Source of the DNA: Litoribacterium kuwaitense
GTDB lineage: Bacteria; Bacillota; Bacilli; Bacillales; DSM-28697
Reading direction: 5' to 3'
Assembly: GCF_011058155.1 (NCBI RefSeq)
Contig: NZ_JAALFC010000008.1
Location: 1 to 64,000 of the forward strand
DNA: 64,000 nt
Shown here one piece after another: positions 16,091-24,939 of this stretch. Position numbers and translations under genes: made by a program. The notes below the pieces were generated by a model. The model did no database searches. It worked only from the letters and a program-made list of their open reading frames with translations, and had not been told where the DNA came from. Position 1 is the first letter of the stretch, and every line of letters starts with the position of its first letter.

Positions 16091-17605
16091 TTAAGCACGT
16101 GCCTTCCGTAGTGGTGTAATATGATTTTCAATCATCAGCTCTGCGGTCAACAAGCCAGACAGTGTTGCCATTGGTACGCCGCCACCGGGGTGCGTTGATC
16201 CGCCGACGAGGTACAGGTTGTCAAACACTTCGCTGCGGTTAGGAACGCGAAAGCCGCCGTTCACCTTTTTATCGGCTACGGTGCCATATATCGAGCCTCC
16301 GTTGGCACCATAAAGCTGTTTCAAGTCGGTCGGTGTAAACTGGTGCTCCCAAACAATATTGTCTGAATGGAGGGGGAGACCCATTCGGTTGAGCTTGTGC
16401 ATGATGACATGGCGGTAGTGTTCAGCATCCGTCGTCCATTGGTCTTCGTCCATCGCCATTGGTGGCACGTGTGTCAGGACAAAAAGATTGTCTGTTCCAG
16501 AGGGGGCTTGGCTTGCGTCGGTCTTCGCAGAAACGCCAATATAGATCGTCGGATCATCTGCCGGAATACGATCGGTAAACATTTGTGAAAATTCTTTTTC
16601 AGGGTTTTTGGAAAAGAAAAAGTTATGATGGGCTAAGTGATCATACGCTCGATCCATCCCTAGCAGCATGACATGGCCAGAGACACTTGGATTGAATTTT
16701 TTTAATTGCTTTAACGCCTTCTTAGCTCGGGAAGCACCTTTTCCTTTAAACAGCATCGTATACGATGGAATCGCTTCTAAGTTAGAAACGATGACATCGG
16801 CTTCAAATATTTCTCCCTCTGTCGTCTTGACCGCAGTGACCTGGCTTCCTTTTGTAACAATTTCCTCGACTTCAGTATTCGTTTTAACGTGAACACCAAG
16901 TTCTTCTAAAAGGCGTGACATTCCACGAGCGATATTGTACATTCCGCCTTTGACATAATAAATACCTAAGCCGAGCTGAACATAGGCAAGCTGTGAGAGA
17001 ACGGCAGGTGCCTGGTAAGGAGACGCGCCGACGTACATGACGAGAAAGTTAAACAGCTGTTGCAAGTGAGGGTGAGAGAAGTGCTTGGCGGATGCTTGTG
17101 CCACAGTTCGCATCGGGTCAAGGGACATCAATTCCTCCAGTGTATGTAATTTTCTTAGGTCATTGACGCCGGAAATACTTTCATTATAAAAGCTTTTCAA
17201 ACACGTATCGTACATCTTTTTTGAATAGGAAAGGTAACTGAAAAATTCTGTGGCAGCAACGGGAGAGATGCTTTCAAGCTGCCTCATAAGCTTTGGAAGA
17301 TCCGACGTTAAATCAACTGTCGTTCCGTCTTCAAAAAAGGTACGCCATTGAGGTTCAATGCGGATGAATTCCATATAATCGGCACGGTTTTTATTTGCAC
17401 TAGCAAAAAGGCTATCTAATACCCAAGGCATCGTTAAAATGGAAGGTCCTGTGTCAAAGGTGTAGCCTGATCCACTCCGAATATTTAATTTACCACCCAC
17501 GCGCTCATTCTTTTCTAGTAAAGTGACTTGGCATCCCTCTGCCGCCAATCTGATTGCTGTAGCCAAGCCACCTAAACCGCCACCAATAACGATTGCTTTT
17601 TTCAA
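16091..17605 (-). CDS. phytoene desaturase-family (CrtI/CrtN-like) FAD oxidoreductase
   Basis: 504 residues. N-terminal FAD dinucleotide fold AIVIGGGLGGLATAIRL, then YTFDTGPSILTMP, and the C-terminal carotenoid-desaturase signature VGGSTHPGGGVPMATLSG. These identify the CrtI/CrtN/CrtP superfamily, which desaturates or oxidises C30 or C40 carotenoid backbones at the membrane. The exact step cannot be assigned, and no crtM or crtB gene is nearby. TTG 17605 is chosen because AAAGGTGG lies seven bases upstream and protein homology starts at MKKAIVIGG; a longer frame would overlap the neighbour. It lies 16 bp downstream of a membrane methyltransferase gene, so the two form an operon. Confidence 0.85.
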   Translation of the reverse strand: MKKAIVIGGGLGGLATAIRLAAEGCQVTLLEKNERVGGKLNIRSGSGYTFDTGPSILTMPWVLDSLFASANKNRADYMEFIRIEPQWRTFFEDGTTVDLTSDLPKLMRQLESISPVAATEFFSYLSYSKKMYDTCLKSFYNESISGVNDLRKLHTLEELMSLDPMRTVAQASAKHFSHPHLQQLFNFLVMYVGASPYQAPAVLSQLAYVQLGLGIYYVKGGMYNIARGMSRLLEELGVHVKTNTEVEEIVTKGSQVTAVKTTEGEIFEADVIVSNLEAIPSYTMLFKGKGASRAKKALKQLKKFNPSVSGHVMLLGMDRAYDHLAHHNFFFSKNPEKEFSQMFTDRIPADDPTIYIGVSAKTDASQAPSGTDNLFVLTHVPPMAMDEDQWTTDAEHYRHVIMHKLNRMGLPLHSDNIVWEHQFTPTDLKQLYGANGGSIYGTVADKKVNGGFRVPNRSEVFDNLYLVGGSTHPGGGVPMATLSGLLTAELMIENHITPLRKARA

Positions 17606-17621
17606 TTGTGTTCCACCTTTC

Positions 17622-18158
17622 CTAATAAATGAACGGAATGATTCGCTTTTTATTCTTTGCATAAGCTAGATAGGGTGCGCCAAACCATTTGTGTAATACT
17701 TTTTCTTCATTTTTTGCCCGCCATGCTAAAACAGGAAATAGCAAAAGCACCGAAGACACCAACCCGAAAGTCGTGCCAACGTAAAGGCTTAGACCTGTCG
17801 TCACTAATAGCAGTGCGAAGTAAAGCGGGTGACGTAAAAATTGAAAAGGTCCTGAAGAGATTAATCGTTCTGGACGCTGCACGAGGCGAGAAAAAGAGCC
17901 TGCCATTTGTATAATGCCCCAGTAACGTAAGCAAATTCCTCCTGCGTAAAGCAAAACGCCTAAGCTTTGCCAAAGCACGGTGTTTTCAATGGTTGACCAG
18001 TGGAAAATGCCATCAAGAATAATGACAGTAATCGTAAAAAGCATCGCTGCTGTCACATAAGTGAAGGAAGCATCGCGCACTTTTTTTGTCGAGCGGAAAA
18101 GAACACCTTCTAATGCCCAAGCGAGCGTTGCTACAATAAAAATAAGTTGAACCCACAT
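17622..18158 (-). CDS. isoprenylcysteine carboxyl methyltransferase-like membrane protein
   Basis: 178 residues with about four or five transmembrane helices. The C-terminal half has the ICMT/phospholipid methyltransferase pattern: GPFQFLRHPLYFALLL (RHP-Y motif), RAKNEEKVLHKWFG and YLAYAKNKKRIIPF. These enzymes methylate carboxyl or amino groups on lipids using SAM. Next to a carotenoid-type desaturase it may methylate a carotenoid carboxylate or other isoprenoid; this is inference from context only. It is the first gene of the two-gene minus-strand operon. Confidence 0.75.
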   Translation of the reverse strand: MWVQLIFIVATLAWALEGVLFRSTKKVRDASFTYVTAAMLFTITVIILDGIFHWSTIENTVLWQSLGVLLYAGGICLRYWGIIQMAGSFSRLVQRPERLISSGPFQFLRHPLYFALLLVTTGLSLYVGTTFGLVSSVLLLFPVLAWRAKNEEKVLHKWFGAPYLAYAKNKKRIIPFIY

Positions 18159-18357
18159 GCCTGCACGCCTCCCTCAATGACCTTTCCCGTATTTAAGCGC
18201 CGAGAAACAGCAATTAGGCTAAATTTTCAAAAATGTTAAATGAAAATTTACATTACTTTTTTGAAAACTTGTCAACGTTTTGTGGAAAGCTGTATGACAA
18301 ACGAAGCGTATGATATACTACGATGATGAATGAATTTGAAGTGAAGGAGACCTTACC

Positions 18358-20253
18358 ATGTGTGGATTTGTAGGTTGTGTATGGGATGCAGCACAGGGGC
18401 AGGAACAGGTCAATGAAACGTTTAAACAAATGACCAATGTCATTACGCATAGAGGTCCCGATGACGCTGGATTTTTCCAAGATGACTACGTACAATTTGG
18501 TTTTCGTCGACTTAGCATTATTGATGTAGAAAGCGGACATCAGCCGTTAAGTTATGAAAATGAAAAATACTGGATTATTTTTAATGGTGAAATATACAAT
18601 TATATCGAGTTGCGAGCAGAGCTGGCAGAAGAAGGGTATACGTTTGAAACGAAGTCGGATACAGAAACAATTGTCGCTTTATTTGCCGCGCGTGGAAAAG
18701 ACGCAGTCAAGCGTTTAAGAGGCATGTTTGCTTTTATCATTTGGGATAAAGAGAAACGAGAGGCGTTTGGTGCTCGAGATCCATTTGGCATAAAGCCTTT
18801 TTTCTACAAGGAGCAGGACGGGCGATTGCTCGCTGCATCTGAGAAAAAAAGCTTGCTGATGGCAGAAGCAGACCACGACTTAAACGAGACAGCGCTTCAG
18901 CACTATTTAACTTTCCAATATGTACCGGAACCTTTTAGTATGCACGAAGATATTCAGAAGCTATTACCGGGTCATTGTTTTACGAAAAAGCCAGGACAAC
19001 CATTGGCGATCGAAACCTATTGGCAAGCTTCATTTTCACCGGTACAGCAAAGTCGTGATGAAGCAATGACTGCAATTCAAGACGTGCTAAGAGATTCCGT
19101 CGGCGTACATATGCGCAGTGATGTACCGGTTGGGTCTTTTTTATCTGGCGGGATCGATTCTTCAGCCATCGTATCGATTGCTAAAGATTTCCACTCGGAC
19201 ATTTTGACTTTTTCTGTAGGATTTGACCATGAAGGTTTTAGTGAGGTAGATGTAGCTCGGGAAACGGCAGAGGTACTTGGTGTTAAAAATATCTTCCATA
19301 TGATTACACCGGAAGAGTATATGAACGAGCTTCCAAGAATTATTTGGCATATGGACGATCCGCTGGCAGATCCAGCAGCGATTCCGCTTTATTTTGTTGC
19401 TCGGGAAGCTCGCAAGCACGTTAAAGTCGTTCTCTCAGGGGAAGGGGCAGATGAGCTCTTTGGTGGATATAACATTTATCGTGAGCCGCAGTCACTTCAA
19501 CCGTTTAACTATATTCCTGTGACGTTTAAGAAGCTGCTCCGCAAGCTTGCAGCCGTTCTTCCTGAAGGAATGCGTGGGAAAAGCTTTATCGAACGAGGGT
19601 GTACGCCTCTCGAAGAGCGCTATATTGGAAATGCGAAAATGTTTACTGAGGAAGAGAAGAAACGACTTCTTCAGTCATATGATGCTTCACAAGCATACCA
19701 AACGATGACGAAACCACTTTATGACGCGATTCAAGGCTATCCAGATGTGAATCGAATGCAGTACATTGATATCCATACTTGGCTTCGTGGAGACATTCTC
19801 CTCAAAGCAGACAAAATGACGATGGCACATTCACTTGAGCTACGTGTTCCATTTTTGGACAAGGAAGTCTTTAAAGTCGCTTCTACCCTTGATCCGTCAT
19901 TGAAAATCACAGGAGGCACGACGAAAGCGATCTTGCGCGAAGCGATGCGCGACATCGTGCCGTCACACGTGCTCGACCGCAAGAAATTAGGTTTTCCAGT
20001 ACCGATCCGCCATTGGTTAAAAAATGAAATGTATGATTGGGCAAAGAATTTAATTCAGGTGAGTGGGACAGAAAAATATTTAAACAAAGCTGTCGTACTC
20101 GAGCTGTTGGAAAATCATCGTATTGGTAAGGGCGATTACAGTCGGAAAATCTGGACGGTGTTAATGTTTATGCTTTGGCATCAAATATACGTGGAGCGAG
20201 TGTATGATTTTGAGGCTGAGATGCTAGGCAATCAGCAAGCGATGTCTGTATAG
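18358..20253 (+). CDS. asnB: asparagine synthase (glutamine-hydrolysing)
   Basis: 631 residues. N-terminal class II glutaminase begins MCGFVG with the nucleophile Cys2, followed by THRGPDD and the ELRAEL region. The C-terminal synthetase has the PP-loop SFLSGGIDSSAI (about 260) and SGEGADELFGGYN. It makes asparagine from aspartate, glutamine and ATP. B. subtilis has three paralogues (AsnB, AsnH, AsnO/YisO), and length and sequence fit the AsnO-like form best, but I cannot separate them without alignment. GAAGGAGA precedes ATG 18358. An extended -10 (TGATATACT at about 18311-18319) is visible upstream. Confidence 0.9.
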   Translation: MCGFVGCVWDAAQGQEQVNETFKQMTNVITHRGPDDAGFFQDDYVQFGFRRLSIIDVESGHQPLSYENEKYWIIFNGEIYNYIELRAELAEEGYTFETKSDTETIVALFAARGKDAVKRLRGMFAFIIWDKEKREAFGARDPFGIKPFFYKEQDGRLLAASEKKSLLMAEADHDLNETALQHYLTFQYVPEPFSMHEDIQKLLPGHCFTKKPGQPLAIETYWQASFSPVQQSRDEAMTAIQDVLRDSVGVHMRSDVPVGSFLSGGIDSSAIVSIAKDFHSDILTFSVGFDHEGFSEVDVARETAEVLGVKNIFHMITPEEYMNELPRIIWHMDDPLADPAAIPLYFVAREARKHVKVVLSGEGADELFGGYNIYREPQSLQPFNYIPVTFKKLLRKLAAVLPEGMRGKSFIERGCTPLEERYIGNAKMFTEEEKKRLLQSYDASQAYQTMTKPLYDAIQGYPDVNRMQYIDIHTWLRGDILLKADKMTMAHSLELRVPFLDKEVFKVASTLDPSLKITGGTTKAILREAMRDIVPSHVLDRKKLGFPVPIRHWLKNEMYDWAKNLIQVSGTEKYLNKAVVLELLENHRIGKGDYSRKIWTVLMFMLWHQIYVERVYDFEAEMLGNQQAMSV

Positions 20254-20269
20254 ACAGGCTATGCTCCCA

Positions 20270-20310
20270 TAGAAAAACGCCCACCGGTATTAATGGTGCG
20301 CGTTTTTCTA
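20270..20310. terminator. bidirectional terminator
   Basis: TAGAAAAACGC-CACC / GGTG-GCGTTTTTCTA hairpin between convergent asnB and the C39 peptidase gene. The latter's last codons overlap its edge. Confidence 0.85.
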
Positions 20311-21180
20311 TGATGGAGAGGATTGCTGAATGGTTATTGCCTGTGAGCCCATTTGCTCCCAGGCTTGCTTAAATTGCTCCATAGGAATTTCTTTATTGGT
20401 GCTTCCATCAGTTGGATCATTAATAAACACATGTGTGTCATTATAGCCGGTAATGACGGCAGAGTGCTCACGGTATGTCGTCGTAATTGGTCCAGCGTCT
20501 GTTTGCCATGTCGTGAAGTCGGATTGTGGAACGGGCGCAAAGTGAATGGTTGTAATGACCCAAACAGGTTGACCTTGACCCACTGTTTCTAAAATAGATG
20601 CAAAAGGCAAGCCAGTTAAATTAACGGTTTGATTAGGTAAGTACGACTCTGCTAAATCCTGAATCGGTCCATGATAAACACCGAAGCCTGGCTGACGAAG
20701 GTCTTCCATATCGCCAACGAAGCCGATATGTGGATTTCCGAATGTCACTTTATCACCTGTTTTTTCATAAGGTGTCGGATCTTTTGCGATTTCCTCGGCG
20801 AGCGTCATTTTATCTGTTTCGACGCCAGCATGCTGTAAGAGCATGGCTAAGGCGGTGACTTCACATCCTCGTGGTAGCTCAGGGTGTTGTTTAATGCCGG
20901 GAACGTTAATCCGTTGCTCATCTGGTCGCGGAAGCTGTTTTGGAACATGGCTTGATTGCGAGACACCCATAGTCGAGGGTCCGCCAGGGGATGCTTGTGC
21001 GAGCCATTGCATCGAAAAAGCGTCATTTTTTACAGTGAAACCAAGGCACATTAAACCTGAAAATAAAATAAACGTAATAAAGATTGTTGTTTTTCGGGTG
21101 CGTAAAAGCTTTAAAAAGCCGATCAACAATAAGAGTAGGCATAAGACGACAAAAAGCCACTGAATGTCAGTCAAAACCAT
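20308..21180 (-). CDS. C39-like peptidase (YvpB type), membrane anchored
   Basis: 290 residues. Two N-terminal hydrophobic segments (WLFVVLCLLLLLIGFL and FITFILFSGLMCLGF), a linker, then a papain-like Peptidase_C39_2 domain: LPRGCEVTALAMLLQ with the catalytic Cys, REHSAVITGYN with the catalytic His, and FINDPTDG. This resembles B. subtilis YvpB, a C39-family protein of unknown substrate facing outward. ATG 21180 is chosen after AAAGGATG. The longer frame to 21393 has no RBS and no signal character. Convergent with asnB. Confidence 0.8.
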   Translation of the reverse strand: MVLTDIQWLFVVLCLLLLLIGFLKLLRTRKTTIFITFILFSGLMCLGFTVKNDAFSMQWLAQASPGGPSTMGVSQSSHVPKQLPRPDEQRINVPGIKQHPELPRGCEVTALAMLLQHAGVETDKMTLAEEIAKDPTPYEKTGDKVTFGNPHIGFVGDMEDLRQPGFGVYHGPIQDLAESYLPNQTVNLTGLPFASILETVGQGQPVWVITTIHFAPVPQSDFTTWQTDAGPITTTYREHSAVITGYNDTHVFINDPTDGSTNKEIPMEQFKQAWEQMGSQAITIQQSSPS

Positions 21181-21303
21181 CACATCCTTTCGCTGAGAGG
21201 ACAAAGTTAATTTTACATCGTATAAAACGGTGTATGAGCATAGTCCACATGACTTATATCGGCTGATTTGCACGATAAATTCACTGGAAAAAGAGGCGAT
21301 TTT

Positions 21304-21615
21304 ATGACAATCAGTCACCGTCAGCTGTTGCTGCAAATGCAAAAAGAAATCGATGCTGCCCTTACAGAGCAGGACGATGGACATCATCAGCATGTACGTG
21401 AGCGGATTGCAGCCGTTCGGGCGATGGCAGATCTCGTATTAACGGCAGAAGTTCAAGACGTGAAAGCTACTAGACAAGTGTCGCCACAAAAGCAGCATTC
21501 TGATGATGAATTAGCTCTTATGCAAGGAGCAACCTTTCGTCAAAACAAACAACATCCGTCATTTGGAGAAGACGAAGAAGAGGAAGCTAATGGAGATAGT
21601 ATTTTTGATTTCTAA
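21304..21615 (+). CDS. ywdI: YwdI-family protein (DUF5327)
   Basis: 103 residues. A helical N-terminus (SHRQLLLQMQKEIDAAL, ERIAAVRAMADLVL), a variable linker and an acidic end finishing GDSIFDF, which from memory matches the YwdI/DUF5327 tail. Function unknown, cytoplasmic. ATG 21304 follows AAGAGGCGAT. In B. subtilis ywdI lies near ywdK, and here both occur within 4 kb with the 5-oxoprolinase genes between them, supporting the call. Confidence 0.65.
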   Translation: MTISHRQLLLQMQKEIDAALTEQDDGHHQHVRERIAAVRAMADLVLTAEVQDVKATRQVSPQKQHSDDELALMQGATFRQNKQHPSFGEDEEEEANGDSIFDF

Positions 21616-21684
21616 CAAGCGCATAAAGAAAAAAAATGGGCGCACACTACGATATGTCGGTGGGGATGAATGGGAGGAATAAGG

Positions 21685-21975
21685 ATGGAGACCGAAAATG
21701 AACTGCAACAGGTCTCATCTGATGTTGCAGCCGATCGTTCCTTGGAGCAATATCACATTTATATGAACAGCGATTATATCGGGATCAAAAAGGCTCCGCA
21801 CGCTCAAGCTCTCGCCGAAGAAATTGAGGTGTTCTTCAATTCTCAAGGGATGTCAGATTTTGAATTTTTCATTGATGACGACCAATATGATATTACCATT
21901 GATATCGACGAAGAGCTTGCGCTGGAGGAAATGGAAGAAACGAAAGAAACGTTGTCCCTCTATTTACTTACGTAA
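21685..21975 (+). CDS. small acidic protein of unknown function
   Basis: 96 residues, strongly acidic (EFFIDDDQYDITIDIDEELALEE region), with a probable alternating strand/helix pattern, SLEQYHIYMNSDYIGIKK and then a helix, and no signal or membrane segment. ATG 21685 follows GGAGGAATAAGG directly, so it is well translated. Not recognised. Its last 8 bases overlap the 3' end of convergent pxpC. It lies 69 bp after ywdI and could be cotranscribed. Confidence 0.6.
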   Translation: METENELQQVSSDVAADRSLEQYHIYMNSDYIGIKKAPHAQALAEEIEVFFNSQGMSDFEFFIDDDQYDITIDIDEELALEEMEETKETLSLYLLT

Positions 21976-22921
21976 TGGGATGTCCTAAGGCACGAATTGC
22001 AAGCATATTCATGGTTCGATGTTGAGAACGCAAATGTCTTTGGGCTTCTCTGACGTTAATCTTTTTAAATTCAACGGTATGACCTGGCAGAAGCTGTGCG
22101 ACTTTTGATTGTTCCATTGAAGCCACGGTCGCTATTCGTGGATAACCACCAGTTGTCTGCCGGTCTTGTAGGAGCAGGATGGGGTTTCCAGAGTGAGGAA
22201 CTTGGACGCTCCCCCAGGTCACGCCTCCAGATAGAAGGTGATCGCCGTTTGCAAAAAGGCGCACACCGTCAAGGAAGAGTCCCATACGATCACCTTGTTT
22301 GACGGTAAAAGCACTGTGGTAAAATGCCTCAGTGCTTTTTTTCGTAAACCGCGCTTCATCTGGACCCGAGAGCACACGTAAAACGACATGCTGATCATAC
22401 TTAGGTCTTGCTGATAGCGAAAGGGCTTTCCGCCATAGGAAGTGACGCTGTCCTACTTTCCCCGTCAACGTATCATGCGTACGTATCAACGTACCGATAT
22501 CAGCCTTTGAATGAAAGGCCCCGCTCCCTAATATAGTGTTCACGTGCAACCCTCCGTTCACCGCAATATATGCTCGGGCGCCGGATATCGGCTTTCCAAA
22601 TTTTACGACGTCACCCTTTTCCAGCTGCAATGCTTGCCACATTGGTGCAGGCTTCCCATTGACCGTAGGCGAAAGGTTGGCTCCTGTGATGGCGATAATG
22701 GTTTCGTGAAGGCACTCAAGCGTAGGACCAGCAAGCGCGACCTCGATCGCTAACGTATTTGGCTCATTACCAACTAAGAGATTTGCGACCTTGAATGCAA
22801 AAGGGTCCATTGCGCCGCCAGGACCTAAACCAATGGATTGATAACCATATCGTCCCGCGTCTTGAAGTGTCGTTTGCAAGCCTGATTGATGAACGTAAAA
22901 CATATTAATCGTATTCATCAC
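21968..22921 (-). CDS. pxpC: 5-oxoprolinase subunit C (PxpC, KipA-like)
   Basis: 317 residues of the biotin-dependent carboxyltransferase-like family (AHS2). SGLQTTLQDAGRYGYQ and GLGPGGAMDPFAF at the start, ITGANLSP, GARAYIAVNGGL, then LLQDRQTTGGYPRIA near the end are diagnostic. With PxpA and PxpB it forms the prokaryotic ATP-dependent 5-oxoprolinase that opens pyroglutamate to glutamate. GTG 22921 and ATG 22918 both fit; the pxpA stop overlaps them (GTGATG), so translation is coupled. Confidence 0.9.
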   Translation of the reverse strand: MMNTINMFYVHQSGLQTTLQDAGRYGYQSIGLGPGGAMDPFAFKVANLLVGNEPNTLAIEVALAGPTLECLHETIIAITGANLSPTVNGKPAPMWQALQLEKGDVVKFGKPISGARAYIAVNGGLHVNTILGSGAFHSKADIGTLIRTHDTLTGKVGQRHFLWRKALSLSARPKYDQHVVLRVLSGPDEARFTKKSTEAFYHSAFTVKQGDRMGLFLDGVRLFANGDHLLSGGVTWGSVQVPHSGNPILLLQDRQTTGGYPRIATVASMEQSKVAQLLPGHTVEFKKINVREAQRHLRSQHRTMNMLAIRALGHPIT

Positions 22922-23715
22922 AATGTCGCCTTTCCGGGTGATTGAATGCGAATGTCCTGCTCAGCAAATGCGGTATGTAATGCTTTTACAAATGAAAGTG
23001 CATCTGGATGGTCTCCGTGAATACATAAGCTGTCGCAAGGAACATGTACATAGGAATCGCCTTCTGTATCGACACGTTGGACACGTTGCGCGGTTGCGAG
23101 CGAAAGCGCTTGAGCCAATGCCGCATCCCGTGATGTATGAAGGGCATGTGGATGCACTCGCGGGGTGAGTTGACCGTTTTGCTGATAGGTACGATCGACA
23201 AAGGCTTCCGCCACTGTTTGCAGTCCCGCGCGTTTCCCTTCTGAAATGAGCGCACTCCCGGACAGACCGTAAAGCAAAAGGTCTGCTGAAGTATCGGCGA
23301 CCGCTTGGGCAATCGCTTCGGCAATCTGTTTGTCAGTCGCTGCCATCGTATATAGCGCGCCGTGGGGCTTAACATGTGTCAGTATCGTTTGTTCCACATA
23401 GCAAAATTGTAGCAGTGCACCGATCTGGTAAATCATCATTGCATACACTTCTTCTGGGGACACCGCCATGGCTCTGCGACCAAAGCCTTGCAAATCAGGT
23501 AAGCCAGGGTGTGCTCCTATGGCAACACCGGCTAATTTGGCTTTTTGAACGGTGTGTCTCATCACTTGTGGGTCGCCAGCGTGAAAGCCGCAGGCAATAT
23601 TTACAGATGAAACAAAATGCATGATTTCCTCATCCATACCGAATGTATACGTACCGAAACTTTCACCAAGATCACAATTCACATCAATCGTTTGTGAGAA
23701 GGATGAATGCATCAT
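22918..23715 (-). CDS. pxpA: 5-oxoprolinase subunit A (PxpA, LamB/YcsF family)
   Basis: 265 residues. VNCDLGESFG at the N-terminus, ACGFHAGDPQVM, GAHPGLPDLQGFGRR, HVKPHGALYTM and CIHGDHPDA are the standard LamB/YcsF metal-site motifs. It acts with PxpB and PxpC on 5-oxoproline in the cytoplasm. The start ATG 23715 follows GGAG at a good distance; ATG 23712 is also possible. pxpC overlaps its stop. pxpB lies upstream but is separated by a 364-bp gap holding a repeat and transposon-like debris, so its own promoter may now be needed. Confidence 0.9.
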   Translation of the reverse strand: MMHSSFSQTIDVNCDLGESFGTYTFGMDEEIMHFVSSVNIACGFHAGDPQVMRHTVQKAKLAGVAIGAHPGLPDLQGFGRRAMAVSPEEVYAMMIYQIGALLQFCYVEQTILTHVKPHGALYTMAATDKQIAEAIAQAVADTSADLLLYGLSGSALISEGKRAGLQTVAEAFVDRTYQQNGQLTPRVHPHALHTSRDAALAQALSLATAQRVQRVDTEGDSYVHVPCDSLCIHGDHPDALSFVKALHTAFAEQDIRIQSPGKATL

Positions 23716-23737
23716 CTCTCAACTCCTTTTTTACTAA

Positions 23738-23815
23738 CTTAGCCAACAAGTCTCCATTCGCAAGGAATATAGCCTAAATGAGTAGGCGGAGATAGATTGG
23801 CTTGTCAACAAGCGC
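23738..23815 (+). repeat. dispersed intergenic repeat, copy inside the pxp operon
   Basis: AGGCGGAGATAG...GGCTTGTCAACAAGC matches the 3' half of the family (compare GGCGGAGGATAG...GGTTTGTCAACAGGC at about 59517). AGCCAA and TTGGCT at its ends form an inverted repeat. Confidence 0.4.
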
Positions 23816-23959
23816 ACCTTTTGACGTATTAATAGAGCGAATATGTTGGTGTGTGTTCAAGAAGTGTTCTTTGGCAACTGGATAGATGACGTTGCATGGA
23901 GAAACAAAAAAGCGAAACCTAAACGAAGGATTCGTGCGTGAAATAGCCAAGTCAATAAA

Positions 23960-24085
23960 GAAACTTCGAATTATAGGACATCAAGGGTTGGAGTGTCCGA
24001 AATCACTCATGAAGATGAAGGTTGCTTTCGTCGTAGAAATAAGAAGCCCCCACCTCAAGCGAGTTCAGTGGTGAGTCGTTCACAA
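23960..24085 (+). mobile_element. possible decayed right end of an IS605-type (TnpB) element
   Basis: GAAGCCCCCACCTC at about 24040 followed by CAGTGGTGAGTCGTTCAC resembles the hairpin plus TTCAC-type ends that follow tnpB genes. The short frame before it (23886-24074) looks like a degraded tnpB tail. It lies in the gap between pxpB and pxpA. Weak, since the stem is poorly paired. Confidence 0.3.
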
Positions 24086-24796
24086 CATATGATCATTTTT
24101 CCATAGGTGTGGAGAATGGTGTAACGCCTCATAAACATCACGCTTAATCGGTTGAAAAGCCAACGTATCTCCAGCTTTCAAGTAGCAAGGCGGATCGTTG
24201 TCAGGTAAAAAGAGAGGTAGTGGGGTGCGGCCAATCAGCTGCCAGCCTCCAGGGGAAGCGACGGGGTATATGCCAGTTTGCTGCCCTCCAATTCCTACGC
24301 TTCCAACTGGAACGTGCGGACGCGGGTTACTGCGCCTCGCCATCGACAATGGCTTTGGCAGTCCTTTCAAATAGGGAAAGCCAGGCAAAAAGCCGATAAA
24401 CTGTATCGTATACGTTTGTTGACTGTGGAGGTCAATCACTTCATCTGTTGTCATCCCGGCATGGCTAGCGACCGCTTCTAAATCAGGCCCGACTTCACCT
24501 CCATAGCATACAGGGATCAACCAATGCTTTCCGTATGGCGTGTTTGCAGGGAAAGAGAGCGTTTTTAAAAATAGGTTTATTATTGCACAGACGTCTTTAT
24601 AGGAAAAAATGAGTGCGTCATAATGGATATGGATGGTTTCATAACCGGCGACAATATCAACAATTCCGAGGTGCTGGCTTGGAAGCAGCTGTGCTTTTTT
24701 CAGCAAAAAAGCTCGTTTGCCATCAGGAAGAGAAGGGAAATGAACGAGAATGGCCTGGTCACCATCAGGTTGCAAGGTATAATGAATTTTTGTCAA
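24080..24796 (-). CDS. pxpB: 5-oxoprolinase subunit B (PxpB, KipI-like)
   Basis: 238 residues of the AHS1/KipI family. QPDGDQAILVHF near the start, YGGEVGPDLEAVASHAG, FIGFLPGFPYLKGLP, RRSNPRPHVPVGSVGIGG and YPVASPGGWQLIGRTP are the typical KipI segments. It partners PxpC and PxpA in 5-oxoproline hydrolysis. In B. subtilis, KipI also inhibits the sporulation kinase KinA; whether that holds here is unknown. TTG 24796 is chosen, seven bases after AAAGGAG. TTG 24802 would be only one base from the SD. No kipR-like regulator or transporter gene is adjacent. Confidence 0.88.
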   Translation of the reverse strand: MTKIHYTLQPDGDQAILVHFPSLPDGKRAFLLKKAQLLPSQHLGIVDIVAGYETIHIHYDALIFSYKDVCAIINLFLKTLSFPANTPYGKHWLIPVCYGGEVGPDLEAVASHAGMTTDEVIDLHSQQTYTIQFIGFLPGFPYLKGLPKPLSMARRSNPRPHVPVGSVGIGGQQTGIYPVASPGGWQLIGRTPLPLFLPDNDPPCYLKAGDTLAFQPIKRDVYEALHHSPHLWKNDHML

Positions 24797-24939
24797 TGCC
24801 AAGCTCCTTTCATTCGGTCATCACACGATTGTCACAGAGTGGGTGGAAAGGAAAATGCTATCTCTAGTATACTAAAAGAGAGAACGTCTGAATACGGACT
24901 AGTTTAACCACCACTTTAAAGGCAGGTGATCAATAACGT

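Noticed and set aside
21181-21393. N-terminal extension of the C39 peptidase
   Set aside because: No RBS, no signal features, and the AAAGGATG-ATG 21180 start gives a normal membrane anchor.
23886-24074. 62-codon frame as a gene
   Set aside because: Better explained as a degraded tnpB tail; no RBS, and it ends in the right-end-like hairpin.
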